DNA of 64,000 nt from Flavobacteriaceae bacterium UBA6268 (lineage in GTDB: Bacteria; Bacteroidota; Bacteroidia; Flavobacteriales; Flavobacteriaceae): assembly GCA_002440705.1 (NCBI GenBank), contig DJVA01000065.1:1-64000 (forward strand), given 5' to 3'. This document shows, one piece after another, positions 17,080-26,838 of the stretch (the first letter of the stretch is position 1; each line of letters starts with the position of its first letter). The position numbers were made by a program, and so were the translations under genes. The notes below the pieces were generated by a model. The model was given only the letters and a program-made list of their open reading frames with translations. It searched no databases and was not told the origin of the DNA.

Positions 17080-20052
17080 TTACTTATCTTGCAGCAATGC
17101 TTTGATTTCGAGCAGTTGTATTTTTAAATCTTCGATGTCTTTTTTCTGTGCTTCGATTTCGGTATTTTGACGGTCGATAATGATCTGTTGTTCCTGAACT
17201 GCTTTTGTTAAAACCGGAATCATCCCCATGTAGTTGATACTTTTAATGGTCTTGGAAGAGTTCCCGGGAACACCCTCCTCTTTGGCATCAATAAGTTTTA
17301 CCTCCTGGACTAAATTGGGAAACAAGGTTTCAAATTCCTGGGCGATAAAGCCCGTTTGCCTGTTCTTTGGAAAACCATACTTCATCGCATCTCCTTTTCT
17401 GAAAAAATAATTTCGTACTTGAATTTGCGCTACTTTTTCCAAGAGGCTTTCGGCATCAACAATCCCCTCTTTTACAGAAGCATCGGAAGGATTTGAAAAC
17501 AAGCCGGAAACATACACGTTCCCTGTAAAATAGCCAGCCCAACTCCCCGATTTCAATACAGCGGAGTACACCCCATAATGCGTCCCCCCGGCTGTGCTTA
17601 CAATGTTGTTAAAACTTCCGTATTTGGTACCCGAACCTGTTCCCGACAAGGAGTTTCTGGTACCTATGTGGGTCCCAGTACTAGTATTTGAAATGGTATT
17701 GTATGCACCATATTGGTCGCCACTTCCAGTACCTGTGATGGCACTATAACTTGCGTAAATTGTACCTGTACTAGTTGCAAAAATAGTATTCCTGGTGCCA
17801 TACGCACTCATTGAGGTTGATGCAATGTCTAATATATTGTCGGTTCCTATAGCAAATAATCCTACCCCAGTGGTGTTTATTAAATTTCGGGTGCCATAGG
17901 CATTGCCCGAAGAATCAAGATCGTTATAAGTACCTACATTTTCAATACCTCCACCAATAATATTATAGGTACCAAAACTGGATGAAGTACCACTGGATAG
18001 CACATTATAGGTACCATACTTATCTAAGGAGGTACTTCCCGACATAATATTATACATCCCCACATGATAGCCTCCACTGTTGGTAATGGTATTATAGACC
18101 CCTCTTTGTATTCCTGTTCCTGTGCCCGACAAAACATTGGAAACACCTGTATGCTCTCCTGTACCACTCCCCGATAGGGTATTGTACACACCCCAATGTT
18201 CTGCATTTCCAGTATTGGAGATGACATTTCGATTGCCCACTTGAGTCCCAGATCCAGAACCCGATAACTCGTTTCTAACACCCTGATGCGCACCTGCACC
18301 GGTTCCGGTTGTAATATTATAAGTGCCGTAATGATTTCCACTACCCGGACTCTCATTGTATGAATAATTACCATATTGGCTTCCAGTACCATTCACGGTA
18401 TTTTGAATCTGAGTGTAGATCCCTGCAAGTATTCCATTTCCCCCTGCAAAATAATTGTTGAACGCCCCAATTTGGTTGCCATTTCCAATAGTGCCCGAAA
18501 ACTGGTTCCATGTCCCAGTTAAGTTGCCAGTACCGTCCGAAAAAATGTTTTGAGTCCCTGTATGATACCCAGAACCACTTCCAGATAAGGTATTGTAGAC
18601 GCCCCAATGGTCAGCATCTCCGCTGTTTGAGATTACATTTCGATTCCCCACTTGCGTTCCCGTCCCGGCACCTCCTAATTCGTTTCGAATGCCTTGATGT
18701 GCACCCGTACCGGTTCCGCCAATAATATTGTATGTTCCATAATGATTTCCCCCTCCATCGCTAAAATTTTCAAAATAATTTCCATATTGAGCGCCAGTTC
18801 CTGTAACAGTACTTTGTATTTGGGTATACAATCCCGCTAAAATTCCATTTCCACCTGCAAAATAATTATTGTAAGCCCCTATTTGATTGCCATTTCCCAC
18901 ATTACTGGAAAATTCGGTCCAAGTACCTGTTAAGTTTCCAGAACCTTCTGAAAAACCACTAAACATCCCTGTGTGAGAACCCGAACCAGTTCCTGAAAAT
19001 AAATTATGTACCCCCCAGTGAGAGCCTGTGCCGGTATTTTCCATTCTATTTTGCGCACCATACTGAATGCCGTTTCCAGCCCCAGATAAGGTATTGTATA
19101 CCCCCCAATGTTCTGCATCGCCACTATTGGATAGCACATTTCTAATACCAACTTGCGTTCCCGTCCCGGAACCAGAAAGTTCATTTCGTATTCCTTGATG
19201 TGCCCCAGAACCGCTTCCGGTTAATGCATTGAAATTACCATAACGACTGCCGTCTCCAGAACCATACAACACCGCCCAAGTGCCTCGATGATCTCCGTCA
19301 CCGTCACCTGAAATATCACTATAGGTTCCATAAAGATTGGCATCGCTACTATTCGAAATAAAATTTCCCACACCAAATTGTGCCCCGGTACCCGTACCTG
19401 TTATTTCATTAAATACCCCATAATGGTTTCCCGTTCCCGAGCCATTTGTTAGTGAGTGAACTCCTCTGTGTTCGCCATTACCCGTGCTTAAAATTCTTCC
19501 GAATAAGCCAACTAGAGTAGACGTGCTGGCAGAAGTTGTCACTTCAGACAATAGTCCATAGGTAGTAACGTCATTGGACCCGCTCATCACTACCGAAACC
19601 CCTCTGCCCCCTTGGTCTTCTTCAATATCCAGGGGCCACGTAGTGGTATTTTTCCCTATGGCCACATTCCCCAAAGTATAAATGTTATCATTGATGCTAT
19701 TAGGGCTGGTAGTGGTACTCTCCTCATACCAATCGTCATCTCCTGTGGAACTTGCCGAAGTGGTTAAACGTTCCCACGTTGTTCCATTGAAATAGTAATA
19801 CCCTACCCCGCTTCCGCCTGTAGTTGCAGTATTTGTGTTGTAAATCAATAAGCCCGTAGCTGCAATGTTTGTCCCGTCGAGCATGGTGTTTGTTACGTCG
19901 GAAAGGGAAACCTGCGGAATGAGTATTCCTTTATCTGTAGCTGAAACATCCAGCAAAGAGGAGGCATCTGGACTTGTTGTTCCAATTCCTACTTGAGCAA
20001 ATAAAAAATAACTTTGGAGTACAACGGAACTAAAAAAAATGATTCGTTTCAT
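17080..20052 (-). CDS. secreted fibre-like protein with 15-residue Gly-rich repeats and S74 C-terminus
   Basis: This is a 990-residue exported protein. The signal peptide (about 1-19) is followed by the shared N-terminal module (VGIGTTSPDASSLLDVSATD, then IPQVSLSDV, then GSGVGYYYFNGTTWERL). The region from about residue 190 to 830 is built of 15-residue rungs of the type [HQ]-Y-G-V-Y-N-x-L-S-G-S-G-T-G-x. A copy of about 137 residues is duplicated in tandem. The C-terminus is a peptidase S74 domain (SDASVKEGI dyad, TGFIAQEF strand) ending in a coiled coil. The rung pattern suggests a beta-roll or beta-solenoid shaft, trimerised by S74. Function is unknown; adhesin or surface fibre is the simplest guess. 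Confidence 0.72.
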   Translation of the reverse strand: MKRIIFFSSVVLQSYFLFAQVGIGTTSPDASSLLDVSATDKGILIPQVSLSDVTNTMLDGTNIAATGLLIYNTNTATTGGSGVGYYYFNGTTWERLTTSASSTGDDDWYEESTTTSPNSINDNIYTLGNVAIGKNTTTWPLDIEEDQGGRGVSVVMSGSNDVTTYGLLSEVTTSASTSTLVGLFGRILSTGNGEHRGVHSLTNGSGTGNHYGVFNEITGTGTGAQFGVGNFISNSSDANLYGTYSDISGDGDGDHRGTWAVLYGSGDGSRYGNFNALTGSGSGAHQGIRNELSGSGTGTQVGIRNVLSNSGDAEHWGVYNTLSGAGNGIQYGAQNRMENTGTGSHWGVHNLFSGTGSGSHTGMFSGFSEGSGNLTGTWTEFSSNVGNGNQIGAYNNYFAGGNGILAGLYTQIQSTVTGTGAQYGNYFENFSDGGGNHYGTYNIIGGTGTGAHQGIRNELGGAGTGTQVGNRNVISNSGDADHWGVYNTLSGSGSGYHTGTQNIFSDGTGNLTGTWNQFSGTIGNGNQIGAFNNYFAGGNGILAGIYTQIQNTVNGTGSQYGNYSYNESPGSGNHYGTYNITTGTGAGAHQGVRNELSGSGSGTQVGNRNVISNTGNAEHWGVYNTLSGSGTGEHTGVSNVLSGTGTGIQRGVYNTITNSGGYHVGMYNIMSGSTSLDKYGTYNVLSSGTSSSFGTYNIIGGGIENVGTYNDLDSSGNAYGTRNLINTTGVGLFAIGTDNILDIASTSMSAYGTRNTIFATSTGTIYASYSAITGTGSGDQYGAYNTISNTSTGTHIGTRNSLSGTGSGTKYGSFNNIVSTAGGTHYGVYSAVLKSGSWAGYFTGNVYVSGLFSNPSDASVKEGIVDAESLLEKVAQIQVRNYFFRKGDAMKYGFPKNRQTGFIAQEFETLFPNLVQEVKLIDAKEEGVPGNSSKTIKSINYMGMIPVLTKAVQEQQIIIDRQNTEIEAQKKDIEDLKIQLLEIKALLQDK
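17565..19480. repeat. coding tandem repeats, 45 bp period
   Basis: The DNA encodes a run of 15-residue rungs in the 990-residue protein. Most rungs end in Gly-x-Gly followed by His or Gln. A few rungs in the middle are 13-17 residues long. Boundaries are approximate. Confidence 0.75.
18155..18990. repeat. internal tandem duplication of about 411 bp
   Basis: Two successive segments encode the same order of rungs, including LTGTW, then NQIGA[YF]NNYFAGGNGILAG, then HQG[IV]RNEL, QVGNRNVIS and HWGVYNTLSGSG. Matching positions (18290 and 18701 for the same motif) lie 411 bases apart, or 137 residues. The repeat is nearly exact in protein but has silent differences. Confidence 0.65.
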
Positions 20053-20098
20053 AACTTTTTTTTTAACAAAGCCGGAGTTAAGTAAAATCTGGGAAAAT

Positions 20099-20106
20099 CA
20101 AATGTA
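20099..20106 (-). promoter_or_regulatory. candidate -7 element for the gene at 17080-20052
   Basis: CAAATGTA on the plus strand is TACATTTG on the minus strand, matching TAnnTTTG. It lies 46 bases before the start codon. I find no TTG at the expected 19-21 base distance, so only the -7 half is supported. Confidence 0.35.
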
Positions 20107-20173
20107 AGCTATTGAATTTAAATAAAATACAGGCAAAACCCTTTTTTTTAAAGAAGAACCTACACGATTGCTA

Positions 20174-23122
20174 TTACAGCTTTCGCACTAATATATTTGC
20201 ATTGCTAAAACTTAAAATCGGGGTAGGTGATGCGGCGCCAAACACTGGGAAAACCCTAAAGGTTAATTGATCTCCGGCCGCTAAGTAAATATCGTTTGTA
20301 AAGGAAAAGTTTTGCGTGTAACTAAGGCTAAAATAAGCTCCACCTTGGACAAAAAGTTGACTGTTATAAAATCCATTGACGTATACCCTAAAACCCATGA
20401 CCATTTGGTTAGTACCCGCACCGCTAAAATCGACTGGCAAATTGGCCGTAATCGAATATACCCCAGTAGATGGAACCGTATAGGTTCCGGTGACGGTATT
20501 ATAAGTACCTCCGCCTAGATTATGAACAACTGTTGGATAAACCACATTGTATTCAGTAGCATTTGTAAGGGAAACATCACTTGTAGCTGTGATTTTTAAA
20601 GCAGGGCTGTTATTACTTACCCAACTCACATTGCCACTACCGTCTGTTTGCATGATTTGGTCTGCGGTACCCCGGGAGGCCGGTAAAACATAATTATTGG
20701 CTGCCGTGGTGCCAATCGAAACATTACCCAAAAAATAACCGGCATAACTACCGCTTTTCAGTACTTCCGAATAGACTCCATAATGAGTCCCCCCAGCACT
20801 GTCTGAAATATAGTTATAGGAACCATACTTTGTGCCCGCACCAGATGCTGTAAGGCCATTATAAGTACCGTAATGGATTCCTGATCCACTACCAGTTATG
20901 AGGTTTTGGGTCCCATAACGATATCCCGTTCCACTACCCTGCAGATTATTATCGGTCCCAATGTGTATGCTGGAAGAAGTGGCAGTCATGAAATTATAAA
21001 CCCCTCTTAGAATACCACTTCCTGCTGTAAGGGCATTATACACCCCAATATGATCCCCGGTACCACTATTGGTAAGGTTTTGATACATGCCATATTGCAA
21101 TCCACTTCCTGTACCTGAAAGCACCTGAAATGTTCCGTAATGAACTCCTGAACCTGTTCCACTTAAATCATTATACGTTCCATAATGGTTGCTATTGCCT
21201 GAATTGTTCAACGTAGTAAGCACGCCATATTTTTGACCAGAGCTAGCGCCTCCAATTAAATTAAACAATCCCGTTTGAGTTGTGGAACCGCTTGTGGAAA
21301 AACTAGTGTAGTGCCCATATTGAAAACTAGCACCGGTATTGGTGATGCTGGTATAACTGCCGTATTGTGTTCCAGTTCCTGTGCCAGATAAAAGTGTTTG
21401 AACACCGTAATGAGGTCCCGTTCCAGAACCATTTAAAGAGTTGTATACCCCATAATGGTTGCCGTCGCCGGAATTTGATACCGTATTTGAAGTCCCAACT
21501 TGCGAACCAGATCCCGAACCCGATAACACATTTACGACTCCACTATGTTGACCCGTTCCCACATTGCTGATGGAGGTATACATCCCTGTGTGTTCAGAAT
21601 TCCCCGAATTGGTTATGTTATTGACGACTCCTCGTTGCTGACCCGTCCCGGCTCCTGATAAGATGGTATAAATCCCCCAATGAGCACCAGAGCCATTGCC
21701 GCTAAATTGGCTTTGCATTCCAAAATGATTGCCATTGGAAGTATTATTTAGGGTATTATTTATGGCGTATTGACTTCCCGAACCATTTCCAGATATAGCA
21801 TTACTTACGCCATAGTGTGTCCCAGTACCTCCTCCTGAAAGGGTGTTGTAAATAGCGTAATGGGTGTTGTCCCCAGAATTGGTAATGGTATTGGCTATTC
21901 CTATTTGGCTTCCTGTTCCAGTTCCCGTAAGTGCATTGAACATTCCGCGGTGCACCCCAGAACCCGAACCGCTCATCAACGTGTAGGTGCCATTGTGCTC
22001 TGCATCTCCACTATTGTTAATACTATTGTAGACGGCGAATTGTGTTCCGGTACCATTTCCAGTGAGGTTATTGGAAGTTCCTAAGTGTGAACCAGAACCC
22101 GAACCTGTCAAGGTATTCAAAGTACCAATGTGCTGTCCAGTACCTGTATTACTTAAAGTTGTGTTTATTCCATATTGAAATCCATTTCCGGTGCCTCCCA
22201 AATTGTTATACACTCCTTGATGTGTGCCCGAACCCCCTATCAAAAAATCGTTATATAGCCCCGTTTGGACACCGGTGGCACTGTTTGATAGATTGTTGTA
22301 AACACCCCGCTGTTCTCCGGTTCCACTTCCGCCTAAGGCATTGTAGATCCCGTAATGAACTCCCGTTCCGTTGCCAGTAAAGGTACTAAGCACGCCATAT
22401 TGTGCCCCATTACCCGAATTGGAAATGGCATTATAAACAGCCCTCTGCTCTCCAGAACCCGATCCCGCCAATCCGTTGTAGAGCCCATAATGTATGCCCG
22501 ATCCCGTATTTTGAATATTAGTATACAATGCCATAAGGGCACCAGTCCCTGTACCTCCCATTAGGGTGTATAACCCCCGACTATTTCCTGTTCCTGTAAA
22601 ATTATTTTCATTGTAAATAGAACTATTTACCCCCCCATCTGAATAGTTAGAATAAATATTCAATGTTCTTGTGATAGTACCATCTGGCTGATTGAGTTCC
22701 AAAAGATAATCTGCCGTATTCTTACCAATGGCAAGGTTTCCAAAGGTAAATTTATCATCGTTGATGCTATTGGGCGAAGTGGTGGTTCCCTCTTCATACC
22801 AATCATCGTCTCCAGAAGAGCTGGAAGTTACCAATCGTTCCCAGGTGGTCCCATTAAAATAATAATACCCCACACCGCTACCACCCGTAGTGGCGGCATT
22901 GGTATTGTAAATCAACAAACCCGTGGCGGCGGTATTCACTCCGTCTAACATGGTATCGGTTACATCGCCTAGGGAAACCTGAGGGATGAGCATCCCTTTA
23001 TCCGTAGCGGAAACCTCCAAAATGGAAGAAGCGTCAGGTGTAGTTGTGCCAATTCCTACTTGGGCATAATTAATTACCGAACATAGCAGCGCAATTGTGC
23101 TGAAAATCAATTTCCTTTTCAT
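20174..23122 (-). CDS. secreted fibre-like protein with 15-residue repeats and C1q-like C-terminus
   Basis: This 982-residue paralogue of the gene at 17080-20052 has a signal peptide (about 1-20), the shared N-terminal module (VGIGTTTPDASSILEVSATD, IPQVSLGDV, GSGVGYYYFNGTTWERL) and then about 40 consecutive 15-residue rungs. It does not end in S74. The last 140 residues look like a C1q/TNF-like jelly roll: YTVPSTGVYSITANL, then MVMGFRVYVNG, then LAAGDQLTFRV. C1q-like heads form homotrimers, as S74 does, so the C-terminal trimerising role seems kept while the domain was swapped. It is the most regular repeat protein of the set. Function is unknown. Confidence 0.72.
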   Translation of the reverse strand: MKRKLIFSTIALLCSVINYAQVGIGTTTPDASSILEVSATDKGMLIPQVSLGDVTDTMLDGVNTAATGLLIYNTNAATTGGSGVGYYYFNGTTWERLVTSSSSGDDDWYEEGTTTSPNSINDDKFTFGNLAIGKNTADYLLELNQPDGTITRTLNIYSNYSDGGVNSSIYNENNFTGTGNSRGLYTLMGGTGTGALMALYTNIQNTGSGIHYGLYNGLAGSGSGEQRAVYNAISNSGNGAQYGVLSTFTGNGTGVHYGIYNALGGSGTGEQRGVYNNLSNSATGVQTGLYNDFLIGGSGTHQGVYNNLGGTGNGFQYGINTTLSNTGTGQHIGTLNTLTGSGSGSHLGTSNNLTGNGTGTQFAVYNSINNSGDAEHNGTYTLMSGSGSGVHRGMFNALTGTGTGSQIGIANTITNSGDNTHYAIYNTLSGGGTGTHYGVSNAISGNGSGSQYAINNTLNNTSNGNHFGMQSQFSGNGSGAHWGIYTILSGAGTGQQRGVVNNITNSGNSEHTGMYTSISNVGTGQHSGVVNVLSGSGSGSQVGTSNTVSNSGDGNHYGVYNSLNGSGTGPHYGVQTLLSGTGTGTQYGSYTSITNTGASFQYGHYTSFSTSGSTTQTGLFNLIGGASSGQKYGVLTTLNNSGNSNHYGTYNDLSGTGSGVHYGTFQVLSGTGSGLQYGMYQNLTNSGTGDHIGVYNALTAGSGILRGVYNFMTATSSSIHIGTDNNLQGSGTGYRYGTQNLITGSGSGIHYGTYNGLTASGAGTKYGSYNYISDSAGGTHYGVYSEVLKSGSYAGYFLGNVSIGTTAANNYVLPASRGTADQIMQTDGSGNVSWVSNNSPALKITATSDVSLTNATEYNVVYPTVVHNLGGGTYNTVTGTYTVPSTGVYSITANLPVDFSGAGTNQMVMGFRVYVNGFYNSQLFVQGGAYFSLSYTQNFSFTNDIYLAAGDQLTFRVFPVFGAASPTPILSFSNANILVRKL
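20765..22595. repeat. coding tandem repeats, 45 bp units in a 135 bp super-period
   Basis: Reading rung by rung, more than 25 units are exactly 15 residues long. For at least 15 successive rungs the first residue follows a Q-H-H order. The rung that begins with Q has a [ST]-N-[ST]-G loop, while its two neighbours have G-[ST]-G-[ST]-G loops. This gives a 45-residue (135 bp) higher-order repeat. Confidence 0.75.
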
Positions 23123-23168
23123 AAAATGACAAAATAGACGTGGATACTATTTCGATGAGGGGTACTAC

Positions 23169-23176
23169 CAAATATA
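23169..23176 (-). promoter_or_regulatory. candidate -7 element for the gene at 20174-23122
   Basis: CAAATATA on the plus strand is TATATTTG on the minus strand, a full match to TAnnTTTG, 46 bases before the start codon. The same octamer at a similar distance precedes the paralogue ending at 29283. No -33 TTG is found at the expected distance. Confidence 0.4.
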
Positions 23177-23327
23177 ACGCTTTTTTCAACCGAAAGTAGG
23201 GAGCTGGTTATTTTTAACAATAGCGAATCATACAAAGAGTTAGTGGTCATCACTTCTTTTGGTTTCAGCAAAAAGCAGTTTATTGAGCTTAAGAGGAATC
23301 CATTAAAAGTTATTGGTTTTAAAACAG

Positions 23328-26300
23328 CTATTGCTCGTTCAGCAAAGACTTGATCTGTTCAATCTCCCGTTGTTGTGTTTCCAGTCGGTTTTTCAAGGTT
23401 TCCACCTCATCTTCCAGAGATTCAATGGTTTCTTGTTGTTCTTTAATAGCATTGATCAACACAAAATCCATGGCCCCGTAATCGACTCCAAGGTAATTTT
23501 CCTTAACCGTTCCATCCTCTGAAACATATTCCCAGTCCTTGACCATATAGGGTGCAATTTGTTGTAGCTCTTGAGCAATAGTTCCGACCCCTGTATCATT
23601 GGGCATACCTGCTTTGCCGTTGTAGGTAAACCAAACAGGATTTATTTTTTTCAAAAGCGAAAGGCCGTCCGTGAAAGGACGAATATCTTTTTTCAAACGT
23701 TTGTCAGAGGTGACTGTCCAAGCACTGGAAGTCGGTTTGGCAGCAGAGTTTGTAACTAATTCCAATAAATATGAGGGATTTGTAAGCCCTATACCCAATC
23801 GATAGGAAATATAAGTACGTCCCAAAAAATACCCTGCAAAAGAGGTTGTCGAGGAGGTACTGGCATTAGCATAAATGGCATAATTATTTCCTGTTGTCCC
23901 GAAAAAACTTGAATAAACACCATAATTAGTACCAGTAGAAGTTGTTGGAAAAGTAACATAATAGCCTACTTTTGTTGCTCCTCCAGACCCCATGGTGGCA
24001 TAAGATGCATATCTTGTACTGGTATCAGTATTTCCAAATGCTGTGAAAACACCATATTTGTCTCCTATTGCAGTTCCAGAAAAATAATTATAGTAACCAT
24101 ATTTGTCTCCCGTATTGGCTCCAGAAAATAAATTGGATGTGCCATAAGTGGTTGAAGACCCTGAACCCGAAAACCAATTGAACGTAGCATACTGGGCTGA
24201 TCCTGTAGAGGTAGAACCAGAAAAGTCATTATAAGTAGCATACATGGGTACTCCTGTAATAGAAGCCGTTCCACTGATCCTGTTGTAAGTAATTCCACCA
24301 CCTGCTGCGTAGGTACCATCATTATCGTATAAATTGCGCCAGGATGCCGCAAAGTTTCCCGTATTGGCTATGCCATCAAGACTTGTGGATTCAATGGAAA
24401 GCATCCCTGTACTGGTGGTGGTCCCAATGGTCACCCGTTCGCCTATTCCGTCTCCTGGGGTAAGGTAGGTCCCTCCGTCGGTCCATTCACTAGCCCCAAT
24501 ACTGGAAGGATCTACCCAACTCACATTACCGCTAGCGTCGGTTTGCATTACTTGGTTTGCTGTTCCTCTGGATGCTGGAAAAGTGTAGGTATTTCCTAAC
24601 GTGGTGCCAATGGCTACATCTCCTAAAAAAAAGCCCGCATAACTACCGCTTTTTAAGGATTGTGAGTAAAGCCCATAGAGTGTTCCTCCAGCGGTAGTAC
24701 TCATGATAATGTATGAACCATACTTTCTTCCAGTACCTGTTCCGTTCATTAAAGTTGAAGAACCAAAATGATCCCCATTTCCAGTCCCTCCAATACCCGT
24801 TGAAACACCTATCATGTTACCCGTTCCAGCATTTAAGCTATTGTTTATTCCAAATTGATTACTACTTGTTGCACTAGTGAACAAATTATATAATCCTGTC
24901 AAGGTGCCATTACCCGTATTGGATATTTGATTTTGAATGGCATATTGATCCCCTCCACCAGCACCCGAAAGGATATTCCAAACACCTCTGTGAACCCCAG
25001 TACCAGAACCACTTAATTCATTTAAAACCCCAGTATGCACTGCATTACCGGAATTATTAATAATGCTTCTAACCCCAGTTTGTTCTCCGGTTCCTGCACC
25101 TGTCATGGAATTGATCAATCCATAATGGTCCCCAGAACCAACCCCTGAAATACTATTGCTAAGTGCTACATGCTCCCCATTGCCTGAATTTGAAATGTTG
25201 GTTTGCACCCCATATTGGCTCCCCGAGCCTGAACCCAAAAGGTTGTTAATCACTCCAATATGCTGCCCGGTTCCTGTTCCATTTAAGGTTGAGGCCATAC
25301 CATAATGATCTCCATTGGCACTATTGTCAATTTCATTAAAAACCCCTATTTGGAAATTTGTCGAGGTTCCGGTTAATTCATTATGGACACCGAAGTGAAG
25401 TCCCGATCCGGTATTGTCAATCGTATTATGAACACCTGCTATTTCTCCAGAGCTTGTACCTCCCAAATCATTCGCACTTCCTGTTCGATTTCCCGTACCT
25501 GTTCCTTCAATAAAGTTGTATTGCCCATAGTAGGTATACGATGTGCTTCCCGAAACATAGTTATAGCCACCATACATATTTCGGGCCGCATTGGTTATTG
25601 TGTTGTATGTTCCGAAATGAGTCCCAGAACCTGTTCCCGTTAAGGAATTATAAGAACCATACTTGGCACCATTTCCATTACCTGTCAGAGATGAATACAC
25701 CCCGTAATGCACCGCTGCACCGGAATTACTAATTTCATTATAATTTCCATATTGAAGGCCTATTCCAGTTCCAGAAAGCATGCTGTAGGTACCATAATGT
25801 GCTGAAGGTCCTGTATTGGTGATATCGTAGTAGCTTCCGTATTGGTTACCTGTTCCTGTTCCGGAAAGGGTATTGTAGGTCCCAAAATGGTCGTTGGTTC
25901 CCGTGTTGGTTATGATACTTCGAACTCCTGTCATGGTACCATTACCTATTCCACCAAGAATACTGCGCATTCCTTGGTGGGCTCCATCACCATCGTTTAG
26001 AATTTCATTGTATACAGCGTAGTGTAAATTATCCCCAGAATTAGTCATATAGTTCCCTACCCCAATTTGAGGTCCCGTTCCAGCACCAGATAGTTGATTA
26101 TACAAACCGTAATGGTAACCACTTCCCGAGCCATTGGTAATGGAATGCAACCCTCTATGCTCTCCATTTCCATTGCCCAAAATTCTTCCAAAAAGCCCTA
26201 CTTGAGTGGCATCGCCTGTGTTGGTGATTTCAGAAAGTAATCCATAGGTAGTTACATTCGCCGTACCATTCATTAAAATAGAAACCCCGCGCCCCCCTTG

Positions 26301-26741
26301 GTCTTCCTCAACGTCCAACGCCCAATCGGCCGTATTTTTGCCAATGGCGACATTCCCAAGGGTATATATATCATCCGTAATGGCATTGGGAGCCGCGGTG
26401 GTCCCTTCCTCGTAAAAATCATCATCGCCCCCACTGGCTGAAGTGGTTAATCGTTCCCATTGAGTACCGTTGAAATAATAGTAACCCACACCACTTCCCC
26501 CTGTGATAGCAGCATTGGTATTATAGATAAGCAATCCTGTGGCGGCGGTATTGACTCCGTCCAACATGGTATCGGTTACATCGCCTAGTGAAACCTGAGG
26601 AATGAGCATCCCTTTATTTGAAGCGGATATTTCCAAAATGGAAGAAGCGTCAGGTGTGGTTGTGCCAATTCCTACTTGGGAATACCCTTGAAAAAAAATC
26701 ATAATAATAGCTGTGCAGATGTAACTCTTTTTCATTGTCAT
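23328..26741 (-). CDS. secreted fibre-like protein with 15-residue repeats, two repeat blocks, S74 C-terminus
   Basis: At 1137 residues this is the longest of the family. The signal peptide (about 1-21) and shared N-terminal module (VGIGTTTPDASSILEISASN and onward) are followed by a long first block of 15-residue rungs (about residues 190-690). A non-repeat spacer with MQTDASGNVSWVD comes next, then a second, looser block with SGSSTTYGTSNLFSGA-type rungs (about 820-960). A peptidase S74 domain with SDKRLKKDI and VGTIAQELQQIAP follows. A final coiled coil covers about the last 50 residues. The second block is unique to this paralogue. The role is unknown; a trimeric surface fibre is inferred from S74. 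Confidence 0.72.
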   Translation of the reverse strand: MTMKKSYICTAIIMIFFQGYSQVGIGTTTPDASSILEISASNKGMLIPQVSLGDVTDTMLDGVNTAATGLLIYNTNAAITGGSGVGYYYFNGTQWERLTTSASGGDDDFYEEGTTAAPNAITDDIYTLGNVAIGKNTADWALDVEEDQGGRGVSILMNGTANVTTYGLLSEITNTGDATQVGLFGRILGNGNGEHRGLHSITNGSGSGYHYGLYNQLSGAGTGPQIGVGNYMTNSGDNLHYAVYNEILNDGDGAHQGMRSILGGIGNGTMTGVRSIITNTGTNDHFGTYNTLSGTGTGNQYGSYYDITNTGPSAHYGTYSMLSGTGIGLQYGNYNEISNSGAAVHYGVYSSLTGNGNGAKYGSYNSLTGTGSGTHFGTYNTITNAARNMYGGYNYVSGSTSYTYYGQYNFIEGTGTGNRTGSANDLGGTSSGEIAGVHNTIDNTGSGLHFGVHNELTGTSTNFQIGVFNEIDNSANGDHYGMASTLNGTGTGQHIGVINNLLGSGSGSQYGVQTNISNSGNGEHVALSNSISGVGSGDHYGLINSMTGAGTGEQTGVRSIINNSGNAVHTGVLNELSGSGTGVHRGVWNILSGAGGGDQYAIQNQISNTGNGTLTGLYNLFTSATSSNQFGINNSLNAGTGNMIGVSTGIGGTGNGDHFGSSTLMNGTGTGRKYGSYIIMSTTAGGTLYGLYSQSLKSGSYAGFFLGDVAIGTTLGNTYTFPASRGTANQVMQTDASGNVSWVDPSSIGASEWTDGGTYLTPGDGIGERVTIGTTTSTGMLSIESTSLDGIANTGNFAASWRNLYDNDGTYAAGGGITYNRISGTASITGVPMYATYNDFSGSTSTGSAQYATFNWFSGSGSSTTYGTSNLFSGANTGDKYGYYNYFSGTAIGDKYGVFTAFGNTDTSTRYASYATMGSGGATKVGYYVTFPTTSTGTNYGVYSSFFGTTGNNYAIYANASTSSTTSFAGYFLGRTYISYRLGIGLTNPSYLLELVTNSAAKPTSSAWTVTSDKRLKKDIRPFTDGLSLLKKINPVWFTYNGKAGMPNDTGVGTIAQELQQIAPYMVKDWEYVSEDGTVKENYLGVDYGAMDFVLINAIKEQQETIESLEDEVETLKNRLETQQREIEQIKSLLNEQ
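24665..26170. repeat. coding tandem repeats, 45 bp period
   Basis: This is the first and longer repeat block of the 1137-residue protein. It is built of 15-residue rungs with the same H/Q-x-G-x-x-N-x-L-x-G-x-G-x-G pattern as its two neighbours. A second, more diverged block occupies about 23870-24300. Boundaries are approximate. Confidence 0.7.
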
Positions 26742-26838
26742 TTTTTTTAGGAATGGTACCTAGATTTTCTTGGGGGAATTTTAAAGATACTAAAAATGCT
26801 TAAATTTTGACAATCAAATACTTAACATTGTATTTAAT

